NCBI RefSeq assembly: GCF_003073045.1
Contig: NC_037592.1
Location: 9,700,007-9,764,006 of the forward strand
DNA: 64,000 nt
Reading direction: 5' to 3'
DNA from: Pomacea canaliculata
Lineage: Eukaryota; Mollusca; Gastropoda; Architaenioglossa; Ampullariidae
Shown here: in pieces, positions 26,201-36,851 of the stretch
Layout: every line of letters starts with the position of its first letter
How positions within the stretch are numbered: the stretch's first letter is position 1
The notes under the pieces: generated by a model
Databases searched by the model: none
Told to the model about the DNA's origin: nothing
Seen by the model: only the letters and a program-made list of their open reading frames with translations
Program-made: the position numbers and the translations under genes

Positions 26201-29200
26201 CAGCTTCATCTTCACATAAACACTCTTCATCCAGTGAACACAGAAAAGTATCGCACAGTGAAAGGCACACAGATAGAGAAAATGATTCCAATAGGAACTC
26301 ACACCACATCAGCCAGTCTCATAAAAGCACACACAAATCCAGCAGCAGAGAATCTAGAAGTGACAAGAGTAGCTCAGAAAACCATAGAAAAGATGAAAAT
26401 CTCTCAGGAAAGCATCGGGACAAGTCTTTAGACCATGATCACAAGAGTAGCCACAACTTTGTTGACAAGCATACCTCTAGCAAGACTGCACACTCATCAA
26501 ACTCTTCTTTGAGCAAGTCTAGCAGGGAGAGTCACTCAGCTGGAGGAAAGGGACAGTTATCAGAGAAGAAGCCAATGATCAGCATTGGAGAGCAGTCATC
26601 CCAGTCAAATGCAGAATCTGACAAGCAAGGCACCAACCCAGATCCCAGCACTGAAGAATGTAAGTTTACCACACTATCTCGTCACCATTTGAAACCTAAC
26701 ATTGTGCGTCAAGGTGTGTCCATGGAAGAGCGCGAAAAAACTTTAGCCAGGCTTCAGGCTATACTTGCCAAACATACATCAGGTGATGATATAAAAGGTA
26801 TGAGAAAACGTGCATCAAAAGAGGAAGCTAAAGCCAGGAAATCACGCCGGAACAGAGGTGACCTGGCTGGGCTTGGTTCAGATTTTTCCGGCTCTTGTTT
26901 GGAGCCAGTGCCTTATTCACTAGAAGAGAAACCCAGTCTCAGAAGACCTGAACCCAAGCCTGAGGCAGAGCCAGAGCCAAAACCTGCCAAACAACCAAAA
27001 CGTAACAAACAGCCCAAAACCTCTCATGGGATGACACCAAAGAATCGCTTATCCTCATCCACACATTCAAAGCTTACTTCAGACTTAAAACATTCTTCCA
27101 AGCACGACCGGAAAAGTCCAGTGAGAGACAGGCCGAAACCTAAAGTCAAACCACGGCCACGGCCACCTCCATCACTAATGAATTTTGCTGACTTGCTGAA
27201 AATGGCTGAGCAGAAGCAAGCAGTACCTGTCATGGTTGAAGTGGCGCCAAAGAAGAAAGAATCACGACCCATGACACAAGACGAGATAGACAGGCAACGA
27301 GCTAGAGAGGAACGGGTCAAGAGTAAGGAATACAAGGACTGGTTTAACAATGGAGAAGAGGGTGGTAATGGCAAGAAAACTCAACACTTAAATGGACAGG
27401 CTGACAGGGTAACATCATCAAGCAGTCAACAGCCACAGTCCAGAGGTGCTCAGCCTGCACGCATGTCTAGCACCTCAACTGGTTCAGGAAGTGCTGTAAA
27501 TTCAGTTAACCACAAATTGAATGGGAGTAATGAAAATTCATATGATGTTGGAAAAATGGACCGGAAATATCCTGTGGCAGGAGATTCTCGTTCATCTTCT
27601 AAAAGTTCTGTGCAAGAGGCTTCAAAACCCAACAGACCAGTTGTCCGGCCTGGTCAACCTGACCCTAATAGGCCTGGGGTCATCGCTAGTAAACCTCGTG
27701 CCATGATGCAACACATTAGTCAGCAGTCATCAACCCGCCCAGGAAAGCAAAGTGCAGGGCCTTTGGAAAAAAGGGGAAAAAGGCCAGCCCCTTACGAGGA
27801 GGATTCTTCAGTAGAATCTATGCCGGCATCTCACTCCCAGACTTTTGGTGGCCAAGGCAAAGCATCTAATGCATGGGATTCACTTTTCAACAGACCAGAG
27901 TACAAAAGTAAACCTCCAGGTGAGTGGAAAACTAGTTGTTCCTTTCACTCTAGATGTTTGTTTGTATATTTAATTAAGCGGTTGCCAGTCGTTTTGCCCT
28001 ATGTCCTAAGTCAATTTATCCCAGCCTGCTATGTCCATTTTGTCCTAGGTAGGACCATTTCATCTCTAAATCGAAAACTCAAATTACCCCAAGCCCAAAA
28101 TACAAATCGACTATCGATGAAACAAGCAGTTATTAACATCAGATACTAACAAAAGAGCCATATGTTGTTTGATAAGCAATTATAGATATGCAAGCTCAGC
28201 TGCCTATTTTAAAGAAAGCCATGCAAATAAGTTTAGCCACCAGTTTACTAAACAAAAATGGCCACTTGGCAATAGGCATGCAGAGAATGTGTCTCACAAT
28301 AGCAAATAAACATGATTTTTCTCTTTAAACAATCTTTTAAATTAAAAAAGATTTTGTCATCGTTTTATTGTGAACTTGCATTTTGACTTTTTTTAAACTA
28401 TTATTACTGTACACAGAGATTTTCTGATGGGGTACTCATTTAGCTTGAGCGTATCATCCTATAGTAGTGCATTAACACACCACTTTCATCATTTGTGAAA
28501 CCCACTTCAAAAAAAATGTTGAAAATATACTGTGTAAATCCACATAATTATTATTATTATTTCTTAATCATGCTCTGTTGTAAACTGTCCCAGACTCAAA
28601 AGACTGGTCTGGGCGGTTGAGGTGACAAATGTACTCTGGCCATTTATTGCTAGCTATCAATTTAGTCTAGACTTTGTTTTGACCGACATTAGTTATTCTT
28701 AGCTATTTTGGAGGTTTGTCACAGAGATGTTGCTGATCAGGTAGTCATAGTGGTGATCAATTCGTCTTTTGGCTTGGGACGTTTTGGGTTTTCAGTTTTG
28801 GGACAAAATGGACATAGCTGGGATGAATTGACTTTTGGTGTGGTGCAAAACCTTCACCATAACGAAATTCGAAGGAGCAGTATGGTGGTTGTCTATCATC
28901 TAGCATAGGGGTGGGAAATGTCCAGCCCACAGGCTGCATATGGCTTATGAAATCATTTAATTCAGCCCACCAAGGCAATTACAGATTTCAGTAAATGCAT
29001 GACTAAGCTTTTTTTCACAGCAATATAAATGTATCTCAAGTGAATAATAATAACAAATTATGAGGGACATCAATTACAGGGATTGGCAGGATGCATACGA
29101 GTATATGATGGGACAGACATATGCTTCTCAACCACTGTTTATGGCCTATATAGACGATTTTTTTGAGAATTATGCATACGCGACCTTTAATAATAATAAA

Positions 29201-32173
29201 TGCAAAATTTATATAGTGCACACCCACACTCCTAAAGAGCATGCTCTTAGTGCTTAAGAACAAGAACGATACATGGGCAAGCAACATACAAGGGACAGAA
29301 GAACAAACAAACAACATATGAACAATGGAAGGATAAACAACAGAACTAATGACAAATAAAAGACAAATGCAAAAAAAAAAGACATAAAGAGGATCCAAGT
29401 ACCAATAACTGAGAGTATTATGATTTTGCAAAAGCAAGATGAGCAGGGAAGTAGGAATAAACAGAAAATGGGGGAAGGTTATGCAAAAGGACTAGTATTG
29501 TGTGAACTGTTGTTATAAGTAATGATTCAGAGGTGCATTTTCAGTCCACATTGAAAGGATTCTGTTGCGGATATGGAAAGGGAGAGAGTTCCATTGTTTC
29601 ATTGCACAGTAACTAAAAATCCTGTGATGACATGTTGTTCTAGTGACAGGAATAGTTAGGAGATGGTCGTCAGATGAGGAGTGTAGTTGTCTGGCTGGGA
29701 CGTAAGGGAAGAGAAGTTCAGAGAAATAGGGCAGGAGCCAGCAAAGAAATCAAAACACAGCACAGTTTGTACTGGATGCAAGAATGGATGGGTAGGCAGT
29801 GCAGAAAATAAAGGAGATGGGTGGCATGGTCCCACTTCTTGGCTCTAAGCACCAGACGTGCAGAGGAGTTCTGTACTTTCTGGAGTTTGTGAACAAGGTA
29901 TGCATGGCAGCCAGCAAGCAAGGAGTAATCAAGCCGAGAAAGTGCAAATGCGCAGACAAGAATGTTGATACTGCATGTAACGAGAATGTGAGGGAGATGC
30001 TGATTTTATATAGTTTATAATAGGTGGACTGACAGACAGCTGTCACTTGTTTATCAAGAATCATGTCTGCAGTGACTATAAATCCCAGATTCCTGATGAA
30101 TGACCTTTACTCCAAGCCTACAAGAGATTACTTCTTGTTTGATGTCGGCTGTTGATACGCATAGCATTCTTTTATTATATCAGCTCATATATTTTTTTTT
30201 TAAAATGGTCATCAACATTGATGTGTACCTTAACCTACAAGTATCCAACATCATCCTTTTATGGATTTCCAAAAGACGAACAAATGAAAAAGTGTTGGCT
30301 GGTAAAAACTGGTTTGGGCTTGTGAGTTTATTTGTGCATTTGCAATCAGAGCTGTGTTTAGTACGTGAGTAGACATTTTGTAAATGCCATAAACTTCTCT
30401 ATCAGGAGGACATGTGTACCAGATAGTCATTATCATTATTAATGCACTTTCACTGCACAACTACAAACAGAAAAGTACATTTAGGGAAAAAAAGGTTTTG
30501 TTCCTAAATACTGTCTCCTCTAGGAACTTTTTAATTATAAACAAATAGTTTACAGACTCCTATAGTTGTTTCACTTTGCTTTTCATAGTGACAGAGCATA
30601 GTTTTCGTGCGCCTTATTACAAAAAGGCAGATTGTGGTGACTCAGAGGACAGCAGTAAAAGGTGGGCTGCGATTGTACACAAAAGTGTCAACACACCGTT
30701 GCAAATCTACAGCTTGACCAAATGGAGCAGGCTCATTTTTAAGTAGATAATTTTGTATGGCCCACAAATGATGTTGACTGTCAAATTGGCCCTTAGAGGA
30801 AAAAAAGGTTCCCCACCCCAGATCTAGTATCATGCACTTTTCTGTGTCTCACTTGCCTGCACACACACAAATGCAGAAAAATACCAAAATAACAGTTCAT
30901 ATGTTAGTCTTTACCTCTTGTTTGAGACTTTTTATTATTATGAATTTTTTCTGCAGCCCCAAAAAGAAAAATGGTCATTGACAGTGAGGAAGAGGAAGAG
31001 GAAGAAGAGTATGATGATGATATGGCAGACTTCATTGACGATGAAGGAACAGAAGATATGGATACTGTGTCTGGAACTATCCGGCAGCTGTTTGGTTATG
31101 ATAAACGAAAGTAAGTTTAGTACATTTTGTACTTGTTGAGAGAGTTCAGCCATGAAAAGGCTTTAGAAGTTAAAACAATTTTGCACAAGAAGTGTGAACA
31201 GCTGTACATTGTTGGTTTTTGTATTATTACATGATTGACATAAAGAAATGAATGATATGTACATGCAATTTTAAAAAAATGGTCTCACTGAAGAGAAAAA
31301 GAATAATTCCAAAGTTTTGTCTACAACAGATACCGTTATGTTGATGATGATGATGATGACTGCATGGAAGCCAGTTTTTCACAAGTCATGAAAGAAGAAG
31401 CAAGGAGGTGAGAAATTACTTCTAATGCTACTGTTTGCAGACACTTTTCCTGTAAGAGGATTAATAAAGATATTTTGTATTGTTTGTTTAGACTTTTGAT
31501 TACTCCCCTCTCAACTCACCATCTGTCAGTAATTCCTATTCAGGTGTTGTTTTTTATTTTAAATGTCTTTTCTAATCTGATCGTGGAGATGCAAGACACA
31601 AATACACTGTTTCCTTGAAAAGTACAATCTACATTTGTTTTAATACATTCAGGACATCTTCTGGAGCATTGTCATAGGTCTCTAAACCTTGAATTCCACT
31701 CTGAATTTCTTGTGACTCCATTTCCCACTGGGCATTTTAATTATAATTTATATTATCATTTGTTTTAGCATTAATTTAATATTTATTTACATTTGTAATG
31801 CAGTACATCCATCATCTGTTTTAATAGACAAAATCCATCCGACTGACGATCTTAACTAGAGCTTATATTTAGGGTAGGTGTGTGTGGTTTTTTTTAGGGT
31901 GTTTCATCACGAGCATCCTGATAAATCATTCTAGGGCTTATTTTTAGGTTAGGTCTTACTTTCCAGGAAATACAATGTATACAAAGTCTGTTTATTGTTT
32001 CTCTCTGCTTAATGAAGTATGAACATTTTGCCTGGACACAATAATTACATTTTGACTTTTCCTTTCATTTCAGTGCCAAACTTGGTAAACAGGAAGATCT
32101 AGAAGACATAAAGCGTGAGCAAGAAGAACTGCGCAGAAAGGCTGCGAAAAAAAAGATGCTGTCCCGTAGATGA
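23279..32173 (+). CDS. SPTY2D1: SPTY2D1, SPT2-family histone H3-H4 chaperone
   Basis: Complete plus-strand gene with six coding exons: 23279-23338, 25191-25359, 25832-27919, 30957-31110, 31330-31407 and 32074-32173. They encode 882 residues, longer than human SPTY2D1 (685). The start MDFRELLMYAEENQ matches the family N-terminus MDFRE. Exon 2 and the start of exon 3 are a charged coiled-coil-like Lys/Glu/Arg stretch. The 2088-base exon 3 is a disordered Ser/His/Lys-rich region followed by a proline-lysine segment and the motif MNFADLLKMAEQK. The C-terminal SPT2 domain (residues about 773-882) contains MADFIDDEG, IRQLFGYDKRKYRY and KLGKQEDLEDIKREQEELRR, and ends KKMLSRR. In known homologues this domain binds H3-H4 and DNA during transcription and replication. 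Asp and Glu runs precede and interrupt it. Intron 1 carries a long inverted repeat and intron 3 a hAT element with a nested LINE. Confidence 0.94.
23895..24985. repeat. Long inverted repeat in SPTY2D1 intron 1
   Basis: The left arm (about 23895-24290) reads, in reverse complement, as a diverged copy of the right arm (about 24575-24985). Matching landmarks from inside to out are attcagttgtcttt-tgtttgtgtcat, gagaatacattca, cctaacc-tgacagtatgttca, ttcacttcagct, acgttttattgc, tgcctgtgat and actcctaccttccctc. The spacer is about 280 bases. No transposase frame or target duplication is visible. It may be two opposed insertions of one repeat or a foldback element. In the pre-mRNA it could pair into a long hairpin. 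Confidence 0.8.
25832..27919 (+). other. SPTY2D1: SPTY2D1 long exon encoding the disordered central region
   Basis: This single exon of 2088 bases encodes about 696 residues with no stop, bounded by ttttccaccag and by ccag|gtgagt. It is dominated by Ser, His and Lys, then Pro/Glu/Lys (EPKPEAEPEPKPAKQPKRNK). Near the middle is a conserved-looking amphipathic segment, SLMNFADLLKMAEQKQ. If the donor at 27920 is not used, the frame runs on to a stop at 28147-28149, which would give a truncated protein without the SPT2 domain. Confidence 0.85.
28906..30821. mobile_element. hAT-type element split by a nested LINE, SPTY2D1 intron 3
   Basis: The left end is taggggtgggaaatgtccagccc (first base changed from the usual C) and the right end is ggttccccaccccag, which pair as a hAT terminal repeat of the CAGGGGTGGG type. 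The flanks atctagca (28898-28905) and atctagta (30822-30829) are an 8-base duplication with one mismatch. The 1.9 kb length is mainly due to a LINE fragment inserted at about 29160-30085. The remaining hAT sequence codes for nothing recognisable. Confidence 0.7.
29160..30085 (-). mobile_element. CR1/L2-like LINE fragment nested in a hAT element
   Basis: The minus strand encodes MLAGCHAYLVHKLQKVQNSS, then ARLVLRAKKWDH and FLHCLPIHSCIQYKL, the typical 'NSLLAGLP..LIHKLQKVQN.AARL' C-terminal region of CR1/L2-type reverse transcriptases. It is followed by a degraded WNS-P-HIR-type tail near 29550-29610. The 3' end at the low-coordinate side is AT-rich with ataataata-like sequence. Diverged copies of the same 3' tail occur at 54150-54340 and 58290-58680. 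It is 5'-truncated and interrupted. Confidence 0.8.
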
Positions 32174-33551
32174 TCCCTTTTCATGAGGATGAGGATGAAT
32201 CTTCTTTGATGTGAGCAGTGCAATACTGGAGTGATAGCATTTGCTTCAACCTGAGGAATGGGATCCATCATTTGTGTTGAAGGAAGAAACCCTCTCCCAG
32301 AGTCTGCAGATCCAGCCCAGGCAGCGTCAAGATGGTGTGCAGTGTAGTGCTTGAGGGTTAAGAATGATGAGACTGGTGTGGTGGCATTCAGCTGTATGCA
32401 AGAGGTGGCAGAAAAGGTGAACCCTTTTTCCTGCTCACTATCCTCACAAAGGTCGCAAAGTCTAACCTTGTTTGCAAACTTCCATCAGAAATAACCACAA
32501 AACATTTTAAAGTTTATTCAAAATAGAGTGGGGGTAGCGATTTGGATGTGCCCAATGTGTGGTGGACATGAATAGTCTGGTATGTATTTATACTGATCTT
32601 GTGGCCTAAGATCATGTGTATTAGTAGGAAGGAGATAGATCAGATCAGTGACAGCTATAAAATCATTGTCCATTCTAGCAAATCAGAACTTTGATGTAGC
32701 ATAAATTATCCATATGTCTACTTGGGGTAGAAGGCTTCAGGTGTGGATTAATGGTGAGGCATAACATTTAATCAGCTATCATTCATCACTAATCTGAGGT
32801 GGCATGGTAGTAAACAAAAGAAAGGGAAAAAAAGGGGAGGACTTAAGCTTTAATATTAGAGATTTAAATATAAGTCCTAATGGCGCTTTACAAATGATGC
32901 TACTAATTATAGCAAGAATAATAGGGACACATTTTTTAAAAAAAAACAATCAAGACAACCGAAAAGAAAAGGCGATAACTCGTGGAAACTGGAATAATAA
33001 TAAGAAAAAGTGTAGCGCTATCTGATATATAACCCTTATCTGAGACTAACTTTAGGGTGAATCTGCCCTGCTATGAAGTGAGGCAAGGTTATCAAGATAA
33101 TTCCATTGCTATAGAAGCAATTGATACCTTTGCTAAGGATTTGCCTTTATCCTTAGTTCAGATTCTTTCCATATTGTGATCTATTTATTCATTTGCATGA
33201 ATGTAGATTAATGAATGGTATGGAACCTACTTTTGTTTTGTAGTAGAGTCTAAACATTTTCTTTTAGCCTCACTTGTTAGAAAAGAACAGAAACTTACAA
33301 GTATTATTGTATGATTTACTGAGAGACTTTGGTTTCCACTTGTAACACTTGCTGAAGTATCAAATGCAGCCCATTTTTCTCCTGTTTCACGCATGCACAG
33401 CGGTGAAAACTCGTACGTGCATTAAAATGCCTAATTTTGCTGTTACATTATCATATTGTTGGAATTTTTCACGTGGTGCTGGGCAGTGAAAAGGCAATTG
33501 CTTGCATAGAACAACTTCACTTGCAGAGTTTATGATGTTCATCCCATAGAG

Positions 33552-33942
33552 CAGGGATGCCCAACCTACGGCCTGTGGGCCATATCCGGCCCAATCGGCA
33601 TGTTAGTAATTTAAAAAAAATACCTAAAAAACGGGGGGAAAAAAGGGAAGAAGTATTTATCCCCACGTAGGGGTGTCTCTCAATCTTGTTTTCGATGGAT
33701 GAACATTTCAATTCAGTGCTCTGACTTGGTGTCTCTACGATGCAGCCGGACATTCAGAAGTTGGTTTCGGGTAAACAACTTCAAATATCCCACTAATTAC
33801 AACATAAGTACAACTTGCTTGTAATAAAAATGGTATCTGCTCTATTTTTTTCTTTTTTTGTATTTTTGGCGGTGAAGCGGCCCGTGACATGCATGTCGGA
33901 AATGTGTATGGCCCGCAGGTCGAAAAAGGTTGGGCATCACTG
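33552..33942. mobile_element. Non-autonomous hAT element with perfect target duplication
   Basis: The left end is CAGGGATGCCCAACCTACGG and the right end in reverse complement is CAGTGATGCCCAACCTTTTT. These are near-identical CAG-type inverted termini. The flanks ccatagag (33544-33551) and ccatagag (33943-33950) are a perfect 8-base duplication. At 391 bases with GGCCCG-rich subterminal sequence, it is a typical hAT MITE. It probably lies within the SPTY2D1 3' untranslated region. Confidence 0.9.
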
Positions 33943-34733
33943 CCATAGAGCATTTCACTGTTCTGATGTATGCCTGTAACTTTCCTAAGAAGACATGTTT
34001 GCTCATCTAGTTGCATTTTAGTAGTTTGCATCCTGCAAGTAGCCTAAATGACTAGTGGAAATTTTATTATTGTTTAATGTGCAGAACCTTTCAGAAGTGT
34101 TAAGATTGTATGGTTTGACACTTAATGATGGTTTCAATTAGTTTTTTTGATTGAACTGATCATTATATGGGACTGATATATGATTATCATGGATACGAAT
34201 TTTGAATTGTCACAGAAACAAATCAGTGAAAGTTTCATCTACAGGACTTTGGAAATGAAAACGATATTATTGTGCAGTATAAATTATTACTAGTAAATTT
34301 GTAAATAGGTTTATTATAATGTGTGGTGATGTAAATTATCCTAAAAGCAATTGATATGTGATGGAACAAGCATCTCAAAAACTATAGCAACTTAAAATTG
34401 CAGATTAGTATTCCTTGTTTGCATTGTTCACCTGCATTGATATCTGTGATACCAGATAGTAAATAATGCATCATTTTTATGTTGATTTATACTTGCACTT
34501 TTTCCCAAGAATGGGCAAGTTGCTGCATTCTGATGATTGGCGTAATAAGCTAGATAAGTGGCATTCAGCAACGGCTTTTCATGATGAAGTATAGAGACTG
34601 GGCAACAGTGGTACCAAATTCTTACTGATGTGTGTATATATATATACAAGTGAATGTTCTGGACGTGCCTGCGATTTCTATATTCAAATCTGAAACTGTG
34701 TTCAAGAGGAACTGAATTTTGGCTGAAAGGTCT

Positions 34734-34739
34734 AATAAA
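34734..34739 (+). terminator. SPTY2D1: Candidate poly(A) signal for SPTY2D1
   Basis: AATAAA about 2.56 kb after the stop codon, followed after about 60 bases by a T-rich stretch. It is one of several possible signals and is chosen only because the opposing BAZ1B candidate lies just downstream. Confidence 0.3.
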
Positions 34740-35121
34740 AATACAACAGTATAAAAACTTCCTGAAAGCTTTTTTCATACTTAACTTTGTGGGTTGGGTT
34801 TTTTTTTCCCCATTTTCTTTCTTTTTTTTTTATTAGGGCAGTTATGGGAGGTTTTGATTCCTGTTAGTGAGTTTGACTGTTAGGTTGCTGTGGCTAGAAA
34901 ACTGATCCACCCAACAATTGTCTACCAGAAATGGGTACCTGATCTATGACAAGTCGAAGGTGTCAGGAGACATTTGTCTTGCCCCTTCAGGTGATGTCTT
35001 CTAGACATGTGAAGCATTCAGTGCCTCTACTACTACCAGGCTATATCTAAAAGCTATTCGTAACTGTAGTTTTAGAGGGATGAGCAATTATGAAACAGAG
35101 TCAAATATAAAACTACACAAC

Positions 35122-35127
35122 TTTAAT
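35122..35127 (-). terminator. BAZ1B: Candidate poly(A) signal for BAZ1B
   Basis: The plus strand reads TTTAAT, that is ATTAAA on the minus strand. It would imply a BAZ1B 3' untranslated region of about 6 kb. The minus-strand AATAAA at 39036-39041 is an alternative that gives about 2 kb. Confidence 0.25.
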
Positions 35128-36357
35128 TCCAGACAAGTATATCCACAAAATAAAAACATTCACACACATCATACAAGTTACAATGAATCCACCTCTACTT
35201 ACAGCTTTGTACACGTTACTTTCTTCTCATGTCAGTGCATTCAGCAATAAGGTGCTCACTTCTTTAATCTAGCTTTTCATTTCACATGACAAATAGATAC
35301 AAGCTTCTTTATACAAAATACTTTCTTTCAAAGAATTATGTGTACAAAGCAAATTAACATGTACAGATCAGCTACAGATTGTTTGCGTGTGCATGTGTCC
35401 TTGCATGCCTGACCAAGAGACACAAAAGTCAATGACAACATGAAACAACTGGTTGCCGTCTGAGACTCGGATTTTAGCATCCAAAGTTGAGCAAGACCAA
35501 AACAGTACAGCAAAATCTTGGGATGCTGTGTTTACTTAGTCACAGCAGCAGTCCTGATTCTAGTTGAAAAGACAAAGTTCGGGGTAGGGATCCTTCTAAA
35601 ATCAAGTTCAATTGAACCACCAGCTCCTCCTAAAAAAAAGGGGGCACTTTTCTATACTTAGCCTGCACCATCTTACTGGGGCCATAAAGGTACAAAGCTA
35701 TTTGCTTCTTGCTCTCCAATGTTTAGTTTAGGCTTATTTATAAGCATCTAGTTTGTTGTGATTCCTAAACGAGTGATTTTTTTTTTCAAAGCTCTTTAGT
35801 TCTGTGGCAAAGCAGCTTATGAATACTCTTAAGTGGTGCATTCCAAGACTGGCAAATCTAATTTGGCTGCCACCTGTCGAGATTGGAGGAGGTTGGCTGG
35901 TTGGTTGTTGAATACTATACATTGTCAGCAGCAAGGCCATATGGCAACAGATTGAGGAGAAGAAAGAGAAAACTATCTAACATAAGACTAAAATCAAAAA
36001 ATAGATTTCATCCACTTTCTGCATTTTTTAACACCTGACTGAACTATTTTGTGTGTGTGGAGTTAGGGGGAATAGTACAATTAGGTTAAACACAAAAGAT
36101 GTAAAAGGAAAACCATGTGTCTTAAGCACAAACAGCTCAGCACCTATCGAAGGTAGGGGGAAAAAAACTTGCAGATTATGATAGTCATCCTGGTTCAGCT
36201 CTTTACAGTTAAGAATTTCTCACTCATCAGGTGAGCAAGCGTAGATTATCAACTATTCATGTTTGATTGAACTATAAATTGCAACACAGCAAGGTAATAT
36301 GGAAGCACATACTGCTTTAAGCTAATGTGTGAATCGAGTTCCATCTTCAATAGAGTA

Positions 36358-36851
36358 CTGGTAGTCCTCGGGTTACGACGGTCTCGAGTTGCGTCGTTTC
36401 ATGGTTACGACGCTTTATACTACGCTCATTCCGACTTACGAGGTTTAGCGTCGTAAGTCGAACTGTACGTGCGCCACATTCCACGTGCGGCGGAAGTCAT
36501 AAGGCAATCTAAGAAGGGGGAAATAGCAACAAAAATTGGCAGGTCCTAAGGACTCAGTTGTTCGACTGTCGCTATGATTATCAAGGATAAAGATCGCATC
36601 CTTGAACATGTGACAGGATCTGCTCCTATGAAAGCGACAGTGATAACAAAACATACTGTACTGCACAATATTTTACTGTACTTATGTTTATTGATAATTA
36701 TGTAGGGTACTGTGTTAGGATAGGTGTTTGGATATAAGTGTTTGCAGTACTGTGCTGTTATTATGGTACAGTACTGTATGAACGTATGATCCGACTTACG
36801 TTTACGACACCGTGTAAGAACGGATCAGCGTTGTAAGTCGAGGACTACCTG
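36358..36851. mobile_element. Tigger/pogo-type MITE with TA target duplication
   Basis: The left end, ctggtagtcctcgggttacg, pairs with the right end, which in reverse complement reads caggtagtcctcgacttaca. TA dinucleotides flank it (36356-36357 and 36852-36853). TA targets with roughly 20-base CAGGTAGTCC ends are characteristic of pogo/Tigger elements. A second internal inverted pair uses cgacttacg/cgtaagtcg motifs. No transposase is encoded in its 494 bases. Confidence 0.85.

Noticed and set aside
27024..27374. A 116-residue frame on the minus strand within SPTY2D1 exon 3
   Set aside because: Shadow of the real plus-strand coding sequence, with a composition mirroring its Lys/Arg codons.
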